Positions 31,488-40,797 are shown, counted from the first letter of the stretch. The stretch: DNA of 64,000 bases from Dokdonella sp. (GCF_017744955.1 NZ_JAGIAG010000004.1:124001-188000), one strand, 5' to 3'. Numbers and translations are program-made. The notes: generated by a model from the sequence alone, not told the origin.

Positions 31488-34085
31488 TCAAGCATGCGCC
31501 GAGGGCGCATTCAGGCGCCCGCCGATCAGGCGCTCGCGCTCCTGCAACAGGTTCTCGAAGCTCGCCGCCGGCAGCGGCCGGCAGAACAGGAAGCCCTGCA
31601 GCACCTCGCAGCCCTGCTCGCGCAGGAAATCCAGATGCTGCTCGATCTCCACGCCCTCCGCGACGACCTCGCGATTCAGATTGTGCGCCATCGCGATGGT
31701 CGCCTGCACGATCGCCTCGTCGTCCGGGTCGATGCCGATGTTGCGCACGAAAGCCTGGTCGATCTTGATGCGGTCGGCCGGAAAGCGGCGGATGTAGTCG
31801 AGCGAGGACTGCCCGGTGCCGAAGTCGTCGATCGAGATCGCGCAACCGAGGTCGCGCAGCGCATTGAGCGTCTCCAGCAGGCGCGGGATGGTCTTCATGC
31901 TGATGCTCTCGGTCACTTCCAGATCGAGCAGGCGCGGGTCCATCTCGGTTTCGGCCAGCACCGACTCGACCAGGGCGACCAGGTTCGGCTGGCGCAGCTG
32001 CAGCGCCGACAGGTTCACGCCGACGCGCAGCGGCAGGCCGAAACGCCGCTGCCAGCGATGCGCGTCGCGGCAGGCCGCGCGCAGCACCCATTCGCCGATC
32101 TGCACGATCAGCCCCGATTCCTCGGCCAGCGGAATGAAGAAGCCGGGGCTGATCATGCCGAGTTCCGGATGCTCCCAGCGGATCAGCGCCTCCATGCCGA
32201 CGATGTCTTCGCTGTGGCCGTCGATCTGCGGCTGGTAGAACACGCGCAGCTCGCCGTTCTTCTCCGCCTGGCGCAGCTTCGCCTCCAGCGCCAGACGCTG
32301 CTGGTGCGACTCCTCCGGCACCGCGACGTAGGCCTGGAAATTGTTGCGCCCCATGCCCTTGGCCGAGTACATCGCGACGTCGGCGTACTTCAGCAGGCGC
32401 TCGGTATCGGTCGCGTCATCCGGATAGAAGCTGAGTCCGAGCGAGGCGGTGATGCTGAGTTCGAGGCCGCCCGACAAGGTCAGCGGCGCCTCCATCGCGC
32501 GCACGATCTTCTCGGCGATGCGCTCGACGTCCTCGCGCTGCACGATGTGGCGCAGGATCAGCGTGAACTCGTCGCCGGCGTAGCGCGCGACCGTGTCGGA
32601 CGCGCGCACGCTCGCGCGCAAGCGCTTGGCCACCGCCACCAGCACCTGATCGCCGACCGGATGGCCGAGCGAATCGTTGATCGTCTTGAAGCGATCGAGA
32701 TCGACGAACATCACCGCGAACATCTCGCTGCTGCGATGCGCCTCGTGGATCGCCGAGTTCAGGCGGTCGTTGAACAGCAGCCGGTTCGGCAGGCCGGTCA
32801 GCGGATCCATCAGGGCGGTTTCGCGCCCTTGCTCGCGCGCGCGGCGCAATTCCAGTTCGACCGCCAGCGCGTGCGCGAACACACGCAGACCTTCCAGCGC
32901 CGCACCGGCGGCTTCCAGCGGCTCGCGCCGCGCCACCAGCAAGGCCCCGAGACCGGTGCGGCGCTCGCCGACCAGCGGCAGGCCGATCAGGCATTCGAAG
33001 CGGCGCTCGCGCACGAAGGCGTCGTCGCCGGCGGCGCTCCAGGCGTCCGCGCCGAGCGCGATCTCGCGGCCGGCGAGCACCCGCTTCAGGCTCGGCTGGC
33101 GCAACGGATCGGGCATGTTCTCCGCCAGCCCGAAGCGATGGAAGACCATCAGCGGCTGCACCTCGCCGATGCGCTCGGGCAGCGCTTCGATCAGGACGAG
33201 GAAATCCAGCGCGAGCCAGTCGATGATCGCCTGCGTGGCGGCGTCGAAGCCCTCGCTGCCGGCACCGGTCGCGGCGAGCCGGCCGAGCGCGTGCAGGGCT
33301 TCCTGGTAGCGGCCGAGCTCGCCGAGCTCGCGGAACAGATAGAAATGCACCAGGCGGCCATCCTGCACCGCCAGCCGAACGTGCACGTCGACCGCATAGG
33401 TGCTGCCGTCGGCGCGCGGCTTGCGGCCGCGCAGCTGCGCACCGCCTTCCCGGCCGAGTCCCGCATTGATCTCGGCGCGCCGTTCCGGCGACAGCGCGAG
33501 ATCGAAACTGTCGATGCAGCCGGCCAGCAGCTGCGCACGCGAATAGCCCGAGCGCTGCACGAAGGCGGTGTTGACGTCGAGGATGCGGCCGCTGACCGGA
33601 TCGACCACGGCCAGCTCGTCGAGGCTGCCGTCGAACGCGAACTGGTAGCGGTCGACGCCGCCGGCCGGGCTGACCGCTGCGTGCCGCCCGCGGCCGCTCA
33701 TCGCCTGGCGGATGCGGCTGCGCGCGTCCTCGGCGACTGCCGGCAGGGCGATCCAGTCGACCACGCCCGGCGGTTCGCCGCCGCGCCGCCAACGCAGCGC
33801 GCCGGGCGGTCCACCGAGCAATCCGATGATCGGCACCGGCGCGCCCGGCCGGTACTGGCGCAGCTCGCCGCAGAACGCCAGCGCGTCGATCGCCTCGCCG
33901 CGGAATTCGAGCAGGACCAGGTCGATCTGCGGATCCTGCTCGAGGAAGCCGCGCGCCTGGGCCAGGTCGCGCGCCGAATAGATCGCGTCGAAGCCCTGTG
34001 CGTCGAGCGCGTCGAACAGCAGGCGGCGATCGTCGCGATCGGCCGCGACGACCAGCACGGCGCCGGCGTCGTCGACCGCGGTCAC
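31488..34085 (-). CDS. REC-like/PAS/GAF/GGDEF/EAL cyclic-di-GMP signalling protein
   Basis: An 865-residue protein starting at GTG 34085, which overlaps the stop of the upstream gene (GTGA). The N-terminal 115 residues look like a receiver domain (VLVVAADRDDRRLLFDALDA), but the phospho-acceptor position reads LLEFRG, so it is probably unphosphorylated. A PAS segment follows (DELAVVDPVSGRILDVNTAF), then a GAF-like region, then GGDEF with the signature YAGDEF (A for the first G). The EAL domain is intact: EALIRW, GVNLSALQL, EVTESISM, DDFGTGQSSL, DRIKIDQAFVRNI and AEGVE. Phosphodiesterase activity is therefore likely, while cyclase activity is less certain. It should control motility or biofilm through cyclic-di-GMP. 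Confidence 0.9.
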   Translation of the reverse strand: MTAVDDAGAVLVVAADRDDRRLLFDALDAQGFDAIYSARDLAQARGFLEQDPQIDLVLLEFRGEAIDALAFCGELRQYRPGAPVPIIGLLGGPPGALRWRRGGEPPGVVDWIALPAVAEDARSRIRQAMSGRGRHAAVSPAGGVDRYQFAFDGSLDELAVVDPVSGRILDVNTAFVQRSGYSRAQLLAGCIDSFDLALSPERRAEINAGLGREGGAQLRGRKPRADGSTYAVDVHVRLAVQDGRLVHFYLFRELGELGRYQEALHALGRLAATGAGSEGFDAATQAIIDWLALDFLVLIEALPERIGEVQPLMVFHRFGLAENMPDPLRQPSLKRVLAGREIALGADAWSAAGDDAFVRERRFECLIGLPLVGERRTGLGALLVARREPLEAAGAALEGLRVFAHALAVELELRRAREQGRETALMDPLTGLPNRLLFNDRLNSAIHEAHRSSEMFAVMFVDLDRFKTINDSLGHPVGDQVLVAVAKRLRASVRASDTVARYAGDEFTLILRHIVQREDVERIAEKIVRAMEAPLTLSGGLELSITASLGLSFYPDDATDTERLLKYADVAMYSAKGMGRNNFQAYVAVPEESHQQRLALEAKLRQAEKNGELRVFYQPQIDGHSEDIVGMEALIRWEHPELGMISPGFFIPLAEESGLIVQIGEWVLRAACRDAHRWQRRFGLPLRVGVNLSALQLRQPNLVALVESVLAETEMDPRLLDLEVTESISMKTIPRLLETLNALRDLGCAISIDDFGTGQSSLDYIRRFPADRIKIDQAFVRNIGIDPDDEAIVQATIAMAHNLNREVVAEGVEIEQHLDFLREQGCEVLQGFLFCRPLPAASFENLLQERERLIGGRLNAPSAHA

Positions 34086-34648
34086 TCGACCCAGCGCCCG
34101 TCGCGCAATCGGAGGCGCGGCTGCTCCCGGGTCGCCGCCGTGATCCGCTCGAACATGCCGTCCAGTTCCTCCGGCCACTCGAAATCGTCGCCGACGAACA
34201 CCAGTTTGCGCTCGTTCGCGGTCTGCATGCGCGAAATGCGTCGCAACAGCACGGTGTCGGCCGGACGCAGGTGCTCGGCGAAGTCGACGAACAGATAGAT
34301 GCCGAAATGCATGCTCTGCAGCACGTAGCGCAGCGCGTCGCCGATGCGCTTGGAGCCGGGCACGTGGAGGCCGCTTTCGCGCAGCGAATCGATGCCGTCG
34401 TCGGGGCTCCAGACGTAGATCGAGATGCCGCCGCGCATCGCCAGCACGCGCATCTGCGCCAAGGTCTCGGCGACGTTAGGCGTCTCCAGCACGATCAGAT
34501 GCTGCGGCGAGCGCAAGATGCGGTCGAGCAGCTTCTGCGTCTGCGACGATTCGGCCTGCTTGTCGATCACGTACGCCCCCTGATCCTCGCGCTCCACCCC
34601 CGGCTCGCACTGCAGGCTGCCGTAGCCGGCCAGATTGACCCGGCGCAC
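34082..34648 (-). CDS. protein resembling the N-terminal domain of Ycf46-type AAA proteins, 188 aa
   Basis: A soluble 188-residue protein translationally coupled to the cyclic-di-GMP protein. After a variable 30-residue start it reads LLDRILRSPQHLIVLETPN, GGISIYVWSPDDGIDSLRE, then RIGDALRYVLQSMHFGIYLF and VDFAEHLRPADTVLLRRISR, KLVFVGDDFEWPEELDG. That order (an I-x-V-W-S strand, a DAL-x-Y helix, a V/L-F-x-DF-x-x-x-L block, then R-R-I) resembles the domain that precedes the AAA ATPase in Ycf46-like proteins. Here there is no Walker A motif and no ATPase domain. It may be a regulatory partner of the downstream GGDEF/EAL protein. The relationship is from memory and needs a profile search. Confidence 0.6.
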   Translation of the reverse strand: MRRVNLAGYGSLQCEPGVEREDQGAYVIDKQAESSQTQKLLDRILRSPQHLIVLETPNVAETLAQMRVLAMRGGISIYVWSPDDGIDSLRESGLHVPGSKRIGDALRYVLQSMHFGIYLFVDFAEHLRPADTVLLRRISRMQTANERKLVFVGDDFEWPEELDGMFERITAATREQPRLRLRDGRWVE

Positions 34649-34697
34649 GGCTAGCCGGGATTATAGCCGTCCCCTCGCCCGCTTCCCGGAGCCGGTC

Positions 34698-36749
34698 ATG
34701 TTCGAAGGCCTGCGTTTCCAGCACTGGCATCCCACGCGCGACGACGACGGCATCGTGGTGCTCGCGCTGAATCGTGCCGGCAGCTCGGTCAATGCGCTCT
34801 CGCGCGCCGTGCTCGACGAGCTGGCCGAGATCGTCGAGCGATTGTCGTTCGAGCCGCCGAAGGGCGTGGTGATCCGTTCGAGCAAGGCGGCCGGCTTCGT
34901 CGTCGGCGCCGACCTGAAGGAATTCGCCGGCTACGAAGCCAGCGGCGGCGTGCTCGACGCGATCGAGAACGGCCAGCGCGTGCTGCAGAAACTCGCGCGC
35001 CTGCCCTGCGTCACCGTCGCCGCGATCCACGGCGCGTGCATGGGCGGCGGCACCGAGATGGCGCTGGCCTGCCGCTACCGCGTCGCCGCGCGCGACCCGT
35101 CCACGCGCATCGGCCTGCCCGAGGTCAAGCTCGGCATCTTCCCCGGCTGGGGCGGCAGCGCGCGCCTGCCGCGCCTGATCGGCGCGCCGGCCGCGATGGA
35201 GCTGATGCTGACCGGCCGCGCCGCCTCGGCCGAGAACGCCAAGGCGATCGGCCTGGTCGACGCGCTGAGCTCGCCGGAACTGCTGGTCGAAACCGCGAAG
35301 GAACTGATCCGCCATCCGCGCACGCGCCTGCTCGCGCAGCGCGCGACCGCCTGGGCCACCAACACCTGGCCGGCGCGGCAGATCCTGGCGCCCATGCTGG
35401 TCAAGCAGACCGCGGCCAAGGTGCGCAAGGAACACTATCCGGCGCCGTTCGCCCTGATCGAAACCTGGCGCCGCGGCGGATCGAGCATCGCGCAGCGGCT
35501 CAAGCTCGAGGCGCGCGGCGTCGCCAAGCTCGCCACCACCTCCACCGCGCGCAACCTGATCCGCGTGTTCTTCCTGCAGGAACGCCTGAAGGGACTCGCC
35601 GGCGGCGCCGAGCACGGCATCCAGCACGTCCACGTCGTCGGCGCCGGCGTGATGGGCGGCGACATCGCCGCCTGGTGCGCGCTGCGCGGCTTCGAGGTGA
35701 CCTTGCAGGACCGCGAGATGAAATACGTGCAGCCGGCGCTGGATCGCGCCAAGGAGCTGTTCGCGAAGAAACTGAAGACGCCCGAGCGCATCGACCCGGC
35801 GCAGGCGCGCCTGAAGGCCGACGTCGAAGGCGCCGGCATCGCCTCCGCCGACCTGCTGATCGAGGCGATCTTCGAGAACGCCGAGGCGAAGGAAGCGCTC
35901 TATCGCGCCGACGAGCCGACGCTGAAAGCCGACGCGCTGCTGGCGACCAACACCTCGAGCATCCCGCTCGACGAACTGCGCCAGGCGGTCGCCGACGCGG
36001 GCCGCTTCCTCGGCCTGCACTATTTCAATCCGGTCGCGCTGATGCCGCTGATCGAGATCGTGCGCCACGATCGCCTCGACGGCGCCAACGAGAAGCGCGC
36101 GCTCGCCTTCTGCAAGGCGCTGGACAAGCTGCCGGTGCCGGTCAAGGGCACGCCCGGCTTCCTGGTCAACCGCATCCTGATGCCGTACATGCTCGAAGCC
36201 GCGCGCGCCTTCAGCGAAGGCATCCCCGGCCCGGTCATCGACAAGGCGGCGAAGAAGTTCGGCATGCCGATGGGGCCGATCGAGCTGATCGACACCGTCG
36301 GCCTCGACGTCGCCGCCTCGGTCGGCAAGGAGCTCGGTCCCTTCCTCGGCCTGGACATTCCGCCGACCCTCGGCGAGCGCGTCGAGAACGGCAAGCGCGG
36401 CAAGAAGGACGGCGAAGGCCTCTACGTCTGGCAGGACGGCAAGCCGCAGAAGCCCGAGGTCGACCCGAACTACGCCGCGCCCGAGGATCTCGAGGACCGC
36501 CTGCTGCTGCCGATGTTGAACGAGGCCGTCGCCTGCCTGCACGACCGCGTCGTCGACGACGCCGACCTGCTCGACGCCGGCGTGATCTTCGGCACCGGTT
36601 TCGCGCCGTTCCGCGGCGGCCCGATCCAGCACGTGCGCGACACCGGCGCCGACGTGCTGAAGGGCAAGCTCGAAGCGCTCGCGGCGAAGTACGGCGACCG
36701 CTTCAAGCCGCGGCCGGGCTGGGATTCGCCCGAACTGAAACCGGCATAG
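34698..36749 (+). CDS. fatty-acid oxidation multienzyme (enoyl-CoA hydratase / 3-hydroxyacyl-CoA dehydrogenase)
   Basis: A 683-residue FadB/FadJ-type protein. The hydratase domain is residues 1-190, with catalytic glutamates Glu120 (MGGGTEMALACRY) and Glu142 (GLPEVKLGIFPG). The NAD-binding domain begins near 310 (VHVVGAGVMGGDIAAW), with ATNTSSIPLDEL and the catalytic His in GLHYFNPVALMPL. The C-terminal dehydrogenase domains include KGTPGFLVNRILMPYMLEA. It catalyses hydration and NAD-dependent oxidation in beta-oxidation, as the alpha subunit of a complex whose thiolase subunit is not in this window. It is a single gene read divergently from its left neighbour and followed by a REP-like hairpin. 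Confidence 0.94.
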   Translation: MFEGLRFQHWHPTRDDDGIVVLALNRAGSSVNALSRAVLDELAEIVERLSFEPPKGVVIRSSKAAGFVVGADLKEFAGYEASGGVLDAIENGQRVLQKLARLPCVTVAAIHGACMGGGTEMALACRYRVAARDPSTRIGLPEVKLGIFPGWGGSARLPRLIGAPAAMELMLTGRAASAENAKAIGLVDALSSPELLVETAKELIRHPRTRLLAQRATAWATNTWPARQILAPMLVKQTAAKVRKEHYPAPFALIETWRRGGSSIAQRLKLEARGVAKLATTSTARNLIRVFFLQERLKGLAGGAEHGIQHVHVVGAGVMGGDIAAWCALRGFEVTLQDREMKYVQPALDRAKELFAKKLKTPERIDPAQARLKADVEGAGIASADLLIEAIFENAEAKEALYRADEPTLKADALLATNTSSIPLDELRQAVADAGRFLGLHYFNPVALMPLIEIVRHDRLDGANEKRALAFCKALDKLPVPVKGTPGFLVNRILMPYMLEAARAFSEGIPGPVIDKAAKKFGMPMGPIELIDTVGLDVAASVGKELGPFLGLDIPPTLGERVENGKRGKKDGEGLYVWQDGKPQKPEVDPNYAAPEDLEDRLLLPMLNEAVACLHDRVVDDADLLDAGVIFGTGFAPFRGGPIQHVRDTGADVLKGKLEALAAKYGDRFKPRPGWDSPELKPA

Positions 36750-36776
36750 CGCGACCGCCATCGGCGCCAAAACCTG

Positions 36777-36830
36777 AAAGACCGTCATTCCCGCCTTCGC
36801 GGGATGACGTGATCATTCGAGGCTCCTCGA
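36777..36830. repeat. REP-like hairpin, CGTCATTCCCGC family, copy 1
   Basis: The arms CGTCATTCCCGC (36783-36794) and GCGGGATGACG (36799-36809) pair around CTTC with one bulged base, followed by TGATCATTCGAGGC. Related elements are at 45435-45480 and 63431-63520; the GATCATTCG tail is shared with the 45 kb copy. It lies between the convergent ends of the beta-oxidation gene and phoU and may serve as a terminator. Confidence 0.75.
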
Positions 36831-36842
36831 CGCGGAACCGGC

Positions 36843-37553
36843 TCAGAACGGCGGCGAATCGCCCTTGGCGAGTCCGGAGTGGCGCACGTCCTTGCCGCGC
36901 ACCAGGTACAGCACGAACTCGCACAGGTTCTTGCAGCGGTCGCCGATGCGCTCCAGCGAGCGGGCGCACCAGAGCCGGTCGAGCTCGACCGGAATCTGCT
37001 CCGGCTGCTGCTGCATGCGCGCGACCAGCACGGCGAACAGGCGCCGGTAGGTTTCGTCGATGCGGCGGTCGCGGCGCATGATGTCGAGCGCGAGGTGCTC
37101 GTCGAAGCGCGCGAACGCATCCAGCGAGCCGCGCAGCATGCCGCGCGCGAGCACACCGAGGTCGCTCAGCGCCGCGGTGACCTCGGTACCGCCCTCCTCG
37201 CCGACCAGCTTCTCGGCCATCTTGGCGATGCGTTTGGCCTCGTCGCCGATGCGCTCGAGATCGGCCAGCATCTTCATCACCGCGAGCACCAGACGCAGAT
37301 CCGACGCCGCCGGCTGGCGCCGCGCGAGAATGAAGGCGCAGCGCTCGTCGATCGCCAGCTCCGCCGCGTTGATGCGCTGCTCGCGCTCGCGGATCTCGGC
37401 GCTCGCCGCCGCGTCGCGCTCGACCAGCACGTGCAGCGCCGCCTCGATCTGCTCCTCGACCAGACCGCCCATCGCCAGCACCTGCCGGCGCACGTCCTCG
37501 ATCTCGCTGTTGAACTGGCGGGAAATGTGTTGGGTGAGATGCAGGCGGTCCAT
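36843..37553 (-). CDS. phoU: phosphate transport regulator PhoU
   Basis: A 236-residue protein with two PhoU repeats, each a three-helix bundle. The metal-binding E/D-rich signatures are at LVLAVMKMLADLERIGDEAK (first) and LWCARSLERIGDRCKNLCEF (second). PhoU links the PstSCAB transporter to the PhoR/PhoB two-component system and represses the Pho regulon when phosphate is plentiful. It is the last gene of pstC-pstA-pstB-phoU, 41 bases after pstB. Confidence 0.96.
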   Translation of the reverse strand: MDRLHLTQHISRQFNSEIEDVRRQVLAMGGLVEEQIEAALHVLVERDAAASAEIREREQRINAAELAIDERCAFILARRQPAASDLRLVLAVMKMLADLERIGDEAKRIAKMAEKLVGEEGGTEVTAALSDLGVLARGMLRGSLDAFARFDEHLALDIMRRDRRIDETYRRLFAVLVARMQQQPEQIPVELDRLWCARSLERIGDRCKNLCEFVLYLVRGKDVRHSGLAKGDSPPF

Positions 37554-37594
37554 GCGCTCAGTCTACGCTCGCGATGTGTCGGGAAACGAACGGC

Positions 37595-38404
37595 TCAGCC
37601 GTACCTTCCGGTGATGAAGTCCTCGGTCTGACGCACGCGCGGATTGGTGAACAGCGCGTCGGTGTCGCCGAACTCGACCAGCCGACCTTCGTGCAGGAAC
37701 GCCGCGTAGTGCGACACGCGCGCGGCCTGCTGCATGTTGTGCGTGACCAGCAGCAAGGTGTAGCGCTGCGCGAGTTCGTGCAGCAGCTCCTCGAAGCGCA
37801 GTGTCGCGGCCGGATCGAGTGCGGACGCGGGCTCGTCGAGCAGCAGCACTTCCGGCTCGACCGCGATCGCGCGCGCGATGACCAGGCGCTGCTGCTGGCC
37901 GAGCGACAATTCCAGCGCGCTGTCGTCGAGCCTCGAGGAAACCTCGTCCCACAAGGCGGCGGCTTTCAGCGCCGACTCGATGCGCTCGTCGAGTTCGCGC
38001 CGGCGCTTGATGCCGAGCAGGCGCAGGCCGTAGGCGACGTTGTCGTGGATCGACAGCGGGAACGGATTGGGCTTCTGGAACACCATGCCGACGCGACGAC
38101 GCAGATCGTGCACCAGCGTGTCCTTCGCGTACGCGTCGATCTCGCCCACGCGCACCCGACCGGCGACGCGCGCCTCGGCGATCTCGTCGTTGAGCCGGTT
38201 CAGGCAGCGCAGCAAGCTCGACTTGCCGCAGCCGCTCGGCCCGATCAGCGCGGTGATCCGCCGCGCCGGCACGTCGAGGTCGATGTCCGACAACGCCTGG
38301 CGCTTGCCGTACCACAGCGACAACGCCTCGGTGCGCAGCGCGGTCTCCTCGACGACGACGCTCGACGCCGCCGACGGCGGCAGGGATTGGAATGCGGCGT
38401 TCAA
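37595..38404 (-). CDS. pstB: phosphate ABC transporter ATP-binding protein PstB
   Basis: A 269-residue ATPase. Walker A is [19 protein letters not shown], the Q-loop is [16 protein letters not shown], a PstB hallmark, and the signature is [16 protein letters not shown] (LSLGQ rather than the usual LSGGQ). Walker B is [13 protein letters not shown], with the H-loop in [11 protein letters not shown]. No ATG or GTG suits; TTG 38404 has GGAGAG six bases upstream and is chosen, TTG 38410 overlapping the pstA stop being the alternative. It energises high-affinity phosphate import with PstA and PstC. Confidence 0.95.
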   Translation of the reverse strand: MNAAFQSLPPSAASSVVVEETALRTEALSLWYGKRQALSDIDLDVPARRITALIGPSGCGKSSLLRCLNRLNDEIAEARVAGRVRVGEIDAYAKDTLVHDLRRRVGMVFQKPNPFPLSIHDNVAYGLRLLGIKRRRELDERIESALKAAALWDEVSSRLDDSALELSLGQQQRLVIARAIAVEPEVLLLDEPASALDPAATLRFEELLHELAQRYTLLLVTHNMQQAARVSHYAAFLHEGRLVEFGDTDALFTNPRVRQTEDFITGRYG

Positions 38405-38406
38405 CC

Positions 38407-39654
38407 TCAACTCTCCAGCGCGCGATAGCGATCGCGCAGTCGATTGCGCAGCAGGATCGCCGACAGGTTCAGCACGATCACCACGCCGACCAGCAATCCG
38501 GCGCAAGCATACGCCCGCGGTACGCCGCGGATCGCGTCCGGGCTGGCCAGCGCGGCGTCGTAGACGGCGAAGCCGAGATGCATGAATTGCTGCGACGGAT
38601 GCAGGTACGGGAACGTACCGTCGAGCGGCAGCGCCGGCGCCAGCTTGACCACGCCGACCAGCATCAGCGGCGCGACCGAGCCGGCTGCGCGCGCGACGGC
38701 GAGCACCAGGCCGGTCAGCAATGCCGGCCGCGCCGCCGGCAGCAGCAGCTTCCACAAGGTCTCGTCGCGCGTCGCGCCGAGCGCGAGCGAACCTTCGCGC
38801 AAGCCGGCCGGAATCCGCGCCAGTCCTTCCTCGACGCTGACCACCACCACCGGCAGCGTCAGCAGGGCCAAGGTCAGTGCCGCCCACAGCAGGCCGCCGC
38901 TGCCGAACGTCGGCACCGGCAGGCGATCGGCGTAGAACCAGCGGTCGATGCCCGCGCCGATGCCATGCACGAACAGGCCGAGGCCGAGCACGCCGTAGAC
39001 GATCGCCGGCATGCCGGCGAGCTGGTTGATCGCGCCGCGCACCAGGCGCAGGCCGAAGCCGCGGCGCTGATGCAGATAGATCGCAGTGGCGACGCCGAGC
39101 GGCATCGCCACCAGGCTCATCAGCAGCACCAGAGTCACCGTGCCGATCAGCGCCGGCAGTACGCCGCCTTCGAGGTTCGAGGCGACCGGCGCGCTGCCGA
39201 GGAAATGCGCGAGCCCCCGCATCGCCGCGGCGACGCGGGCGAAGAAGCCGAGCGCGTTCGGCTGCACGTGCGAGCTGACTGCCCCGCCGGCTTGCGCGAC
39301 GAGCGCATCCGCGTCGCCGCGCGCGTACAGGCGGCGGCCGTCGTCGAGCACGATCAGGTCGGCATCCGGCGGCTGCGACTGCGCCGCGATCTCGTCGCGG
39401 GGAACGCGCCGGTAAGCGCCGCCGATGCGTTCGAGTTCGCTGGTGCGCAGCGCCAACGCGACGGCGTCGGCGACGACGATCTCGCCGAGCACGACACTGC
39501 CGTCGCGCAACCGGATCTCGTCGACCTGCGCCGGCCAGAACGGCGCCAGGCCGGCCTTCAGCAGCAAGCCGAGCAGGCCGAGCAGCAGCGCGAGACTGAC
39601 CGCGGCGAGCCCTGCGATCAGCCAGGCGCCTGCGTCACCGGACGATCGCCTCAT
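38407..39654 (-). CDS. pstA: phosphate ABC transporter permease PstA with long periplasmic insert
   Basis: A 415-residue permease, longer than the roughly 300 residues of E. coli PstA. After the first membrane span ([20 protein letters not shown]) there is a periplasmic insert of about 115 residues ([20 protein letters not shown], later [20 protein letters not shown]). The permease core then follows with five spans and the coupling-loop motif [20 protein letters not shown]. Inserts of this kind occur in PstA and PstC of several gammaproteobacteria. Its ATG overlaps the pstC stop by four bases. Confidence 0.93.
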   Translation of the reverse strand: MRRSSGDAGAWLIAGLAAVSLALLLGLLGLLLKAGLAPFWPAQVDEIRLRDGSVVLGEIVVADAVALALRTSELERIGGAYRRVPRDEIAAQSQPPDADLIVLDDGRRLYARGDADALVAQAGGAVSSHVQPNALGFFARVAAAMRGLAHFLGSAPVASNLEGGVLPALIGTVTLVLLMSLVAMPLGVATAIYLHQRRGFGLRLVRGAINQLAGMPAIVYGVLGLGLFVHGIGAGIDRWFYADRLPVPTFGSGGLLWAALTLALLTLPVVVVSVEEGLARIPAGLREGSLALGATRDETLWKLLLPAARPALLTGLVLAVARAAGSVAPLMLVGVVKLAPALPLDGTFPYLHPSQQFMHLGFAVYDAALASPDAIRGVPRAYACAGLLVGVVIVLNLSAILLRNRLRDRYRALES

Positions 39655-40739
39655 GTCGCCGATCCGCCGCTGCGCAGACGGCGGCGCAGGCGCTCGCGCA
39701 CCGCGTCGGCAATCAGGCTGAGCGCCATCGTCAGCGCCAGCAGCAGCAGCGCCGCCAGCAGCAGACCGTGCCAGGCCGCTCCGTCCGGCGCGGCCTCGGG
39801 CAGGCCCAACGCCAGTTCCGCGCTGAGCGAGCGCAAGCCGGCGAGCGGATCGAAGCCGCCGATCGGCGTGTTGCCGCTGGCCATCAGCACGATCATCGTT
39901 TCGCCGAGACAGCGCGAGAGACCGAGCAAAGCAGCCGCGACCAGTCCGGAACCGGCCGCCGGCAGCAGCACCGTGGTCAACGCCTGCCAGCGCGTCGCGC
40001 CCAGCGCGAAGGCGGCCTGCGACTGCGCGCGCGGCACCAGGAACAGAGCGTCTTCCGCCACCGAGAACACCGTCGGCAGCGCGGCGACGCCGAGCGCGAG
40101 GCCGACCAGCGCCGCGTTCCACGGCATCGTCGGCACGATCGCAGGCGCTTCGCTGCGTGCGGCGATCGCGGTCGCCGCCACGACCAGCGCGAGCAGCAGC
40201 GGCAGCAGCCACAACGGCAACCACCCTTCGCGCCGCACGCGCGCGCCGAACGCCATGCCCGCGGCGAGCAGTGCCAGCGGCACGATCGCCAGCAGCGCGA
40301 GCACGGTGGCGACGTGCAGCTTCAGCCACGGCGCCAGCGTCGCCGCGGCGATCAGGCCGAGCACGACGGTCGGCACCGCGTCGAGGATCTCCAGCCCTGG
40401 CTTCAGCCATGCGCGCAGTCGCGGCGCGGCGTAGTGCGCGCTGAACATCGCGGTCGCCAAGCCGAGCGGGAGCGCGACCGCGATCGCGCACGCCGCCGCG
40501 CGCGCGCTGCCGGCGAGCAGCACGCCGAGCCGCGCGCCGATCTCGGCCGGCAAGTGCGGCCACGGCAGCAGCGCGCCGATCAGATACAGCGGAATCGCCA
40601 GCAGGCCGGTGAGCACCACGGCGGTGCCGGCCAGCACCAGACCGGCGCGCAGGCGCTCGCGCCGCGCGCGGCGGCGCGCCGCGTGCCGGACGAAGTCCTG
40701 GCTCAGGAAACGATCGCAAGTGGCTGGATTGGCGGGCAT
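39651..40739 (-). CDS. pstC: phosphate ABC transporter permease PstC
   Basis: A 362-residue permease with about six spans and the transporter coupling motif in AQSQAAFALGATRWQALTTV, then SRCLGETMIVLMASGNTPI, the PstC hallmark region. It is the first gene of the operon. No phosphate-binding protein gene (pstS) precedes it; pstS must be encoded elsewhere. A Pho-box-like site ends only 18 bases before the ATG, so the leader would be very short or the true start slightly downstream. Confidence 0.93.
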   Translation of the reverse strand: MPANPATCDRFLSQDFVRHAARRRARRERLRAGLVLAGTAVVLTGLLAIPLYLIGALLPWPHLPAEIGARLGVLLAGSARAAACAIAVALPLGLATAMFSAHYAAPRLRAWLKPGLEILDAVPTVVLGLIAAATLAPWLKLHVATVLALLAIVPLALLAAGMAFGARVRREGWLPLWLLPLLLALVVAATAIAARSEAPAIVPTMPWNAALVGLALGVAALPTVFSVAEDALFLVPRAQSQAAFALGATRWQALTTVLLPAAGSGLVAAALLGLSRCLGETMIVLMASGNTPIGGFDPLAGLRSLSAELALGLPEAAPDGAAWHGLLLAALLLLALTMALSLIADAVRERLRRRLRSGGSAT

Positions 40740-40757
40740 TCGTGCACGCTAGGTTCG

Positions 40758-40797
40758 TTATGTGACAGTCACGTTACACCTATCACGGTGACTGTCA
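40758..40797 (-). promoter_or_regulatory. Pho-box-like site within a 35-bp inverted repeat, pstC / GT4 divergent promoter
   Basis: A perfect inverted repeat TGACAGTCAC (40763-40772) and GTGACTGTCA (40788-40797) is separated by 15 bases. Read toward pstC, the sequence GTGTAAC-GTGA-CTGTCAC-ATAA (40779 down to 40758) fits the PhoB box layout of two 7-mers with 4-bp AT-rich spacers: one perfect CTGTCAC and one 5/7 match. A CTGTCAT half-site also faces the glycosyltransferase gene. It lies in the only gap between the two divergent operons, so it could control both. Confidence 0.55.

Noticed and set aside
38407..40719. Very long minus-strand frame covering pstA and most of pstC
   Set aside because: The first part is an out-of-frame reading of pstC; the real pstA starts at ATG 39654 overlapping the pstC stop.
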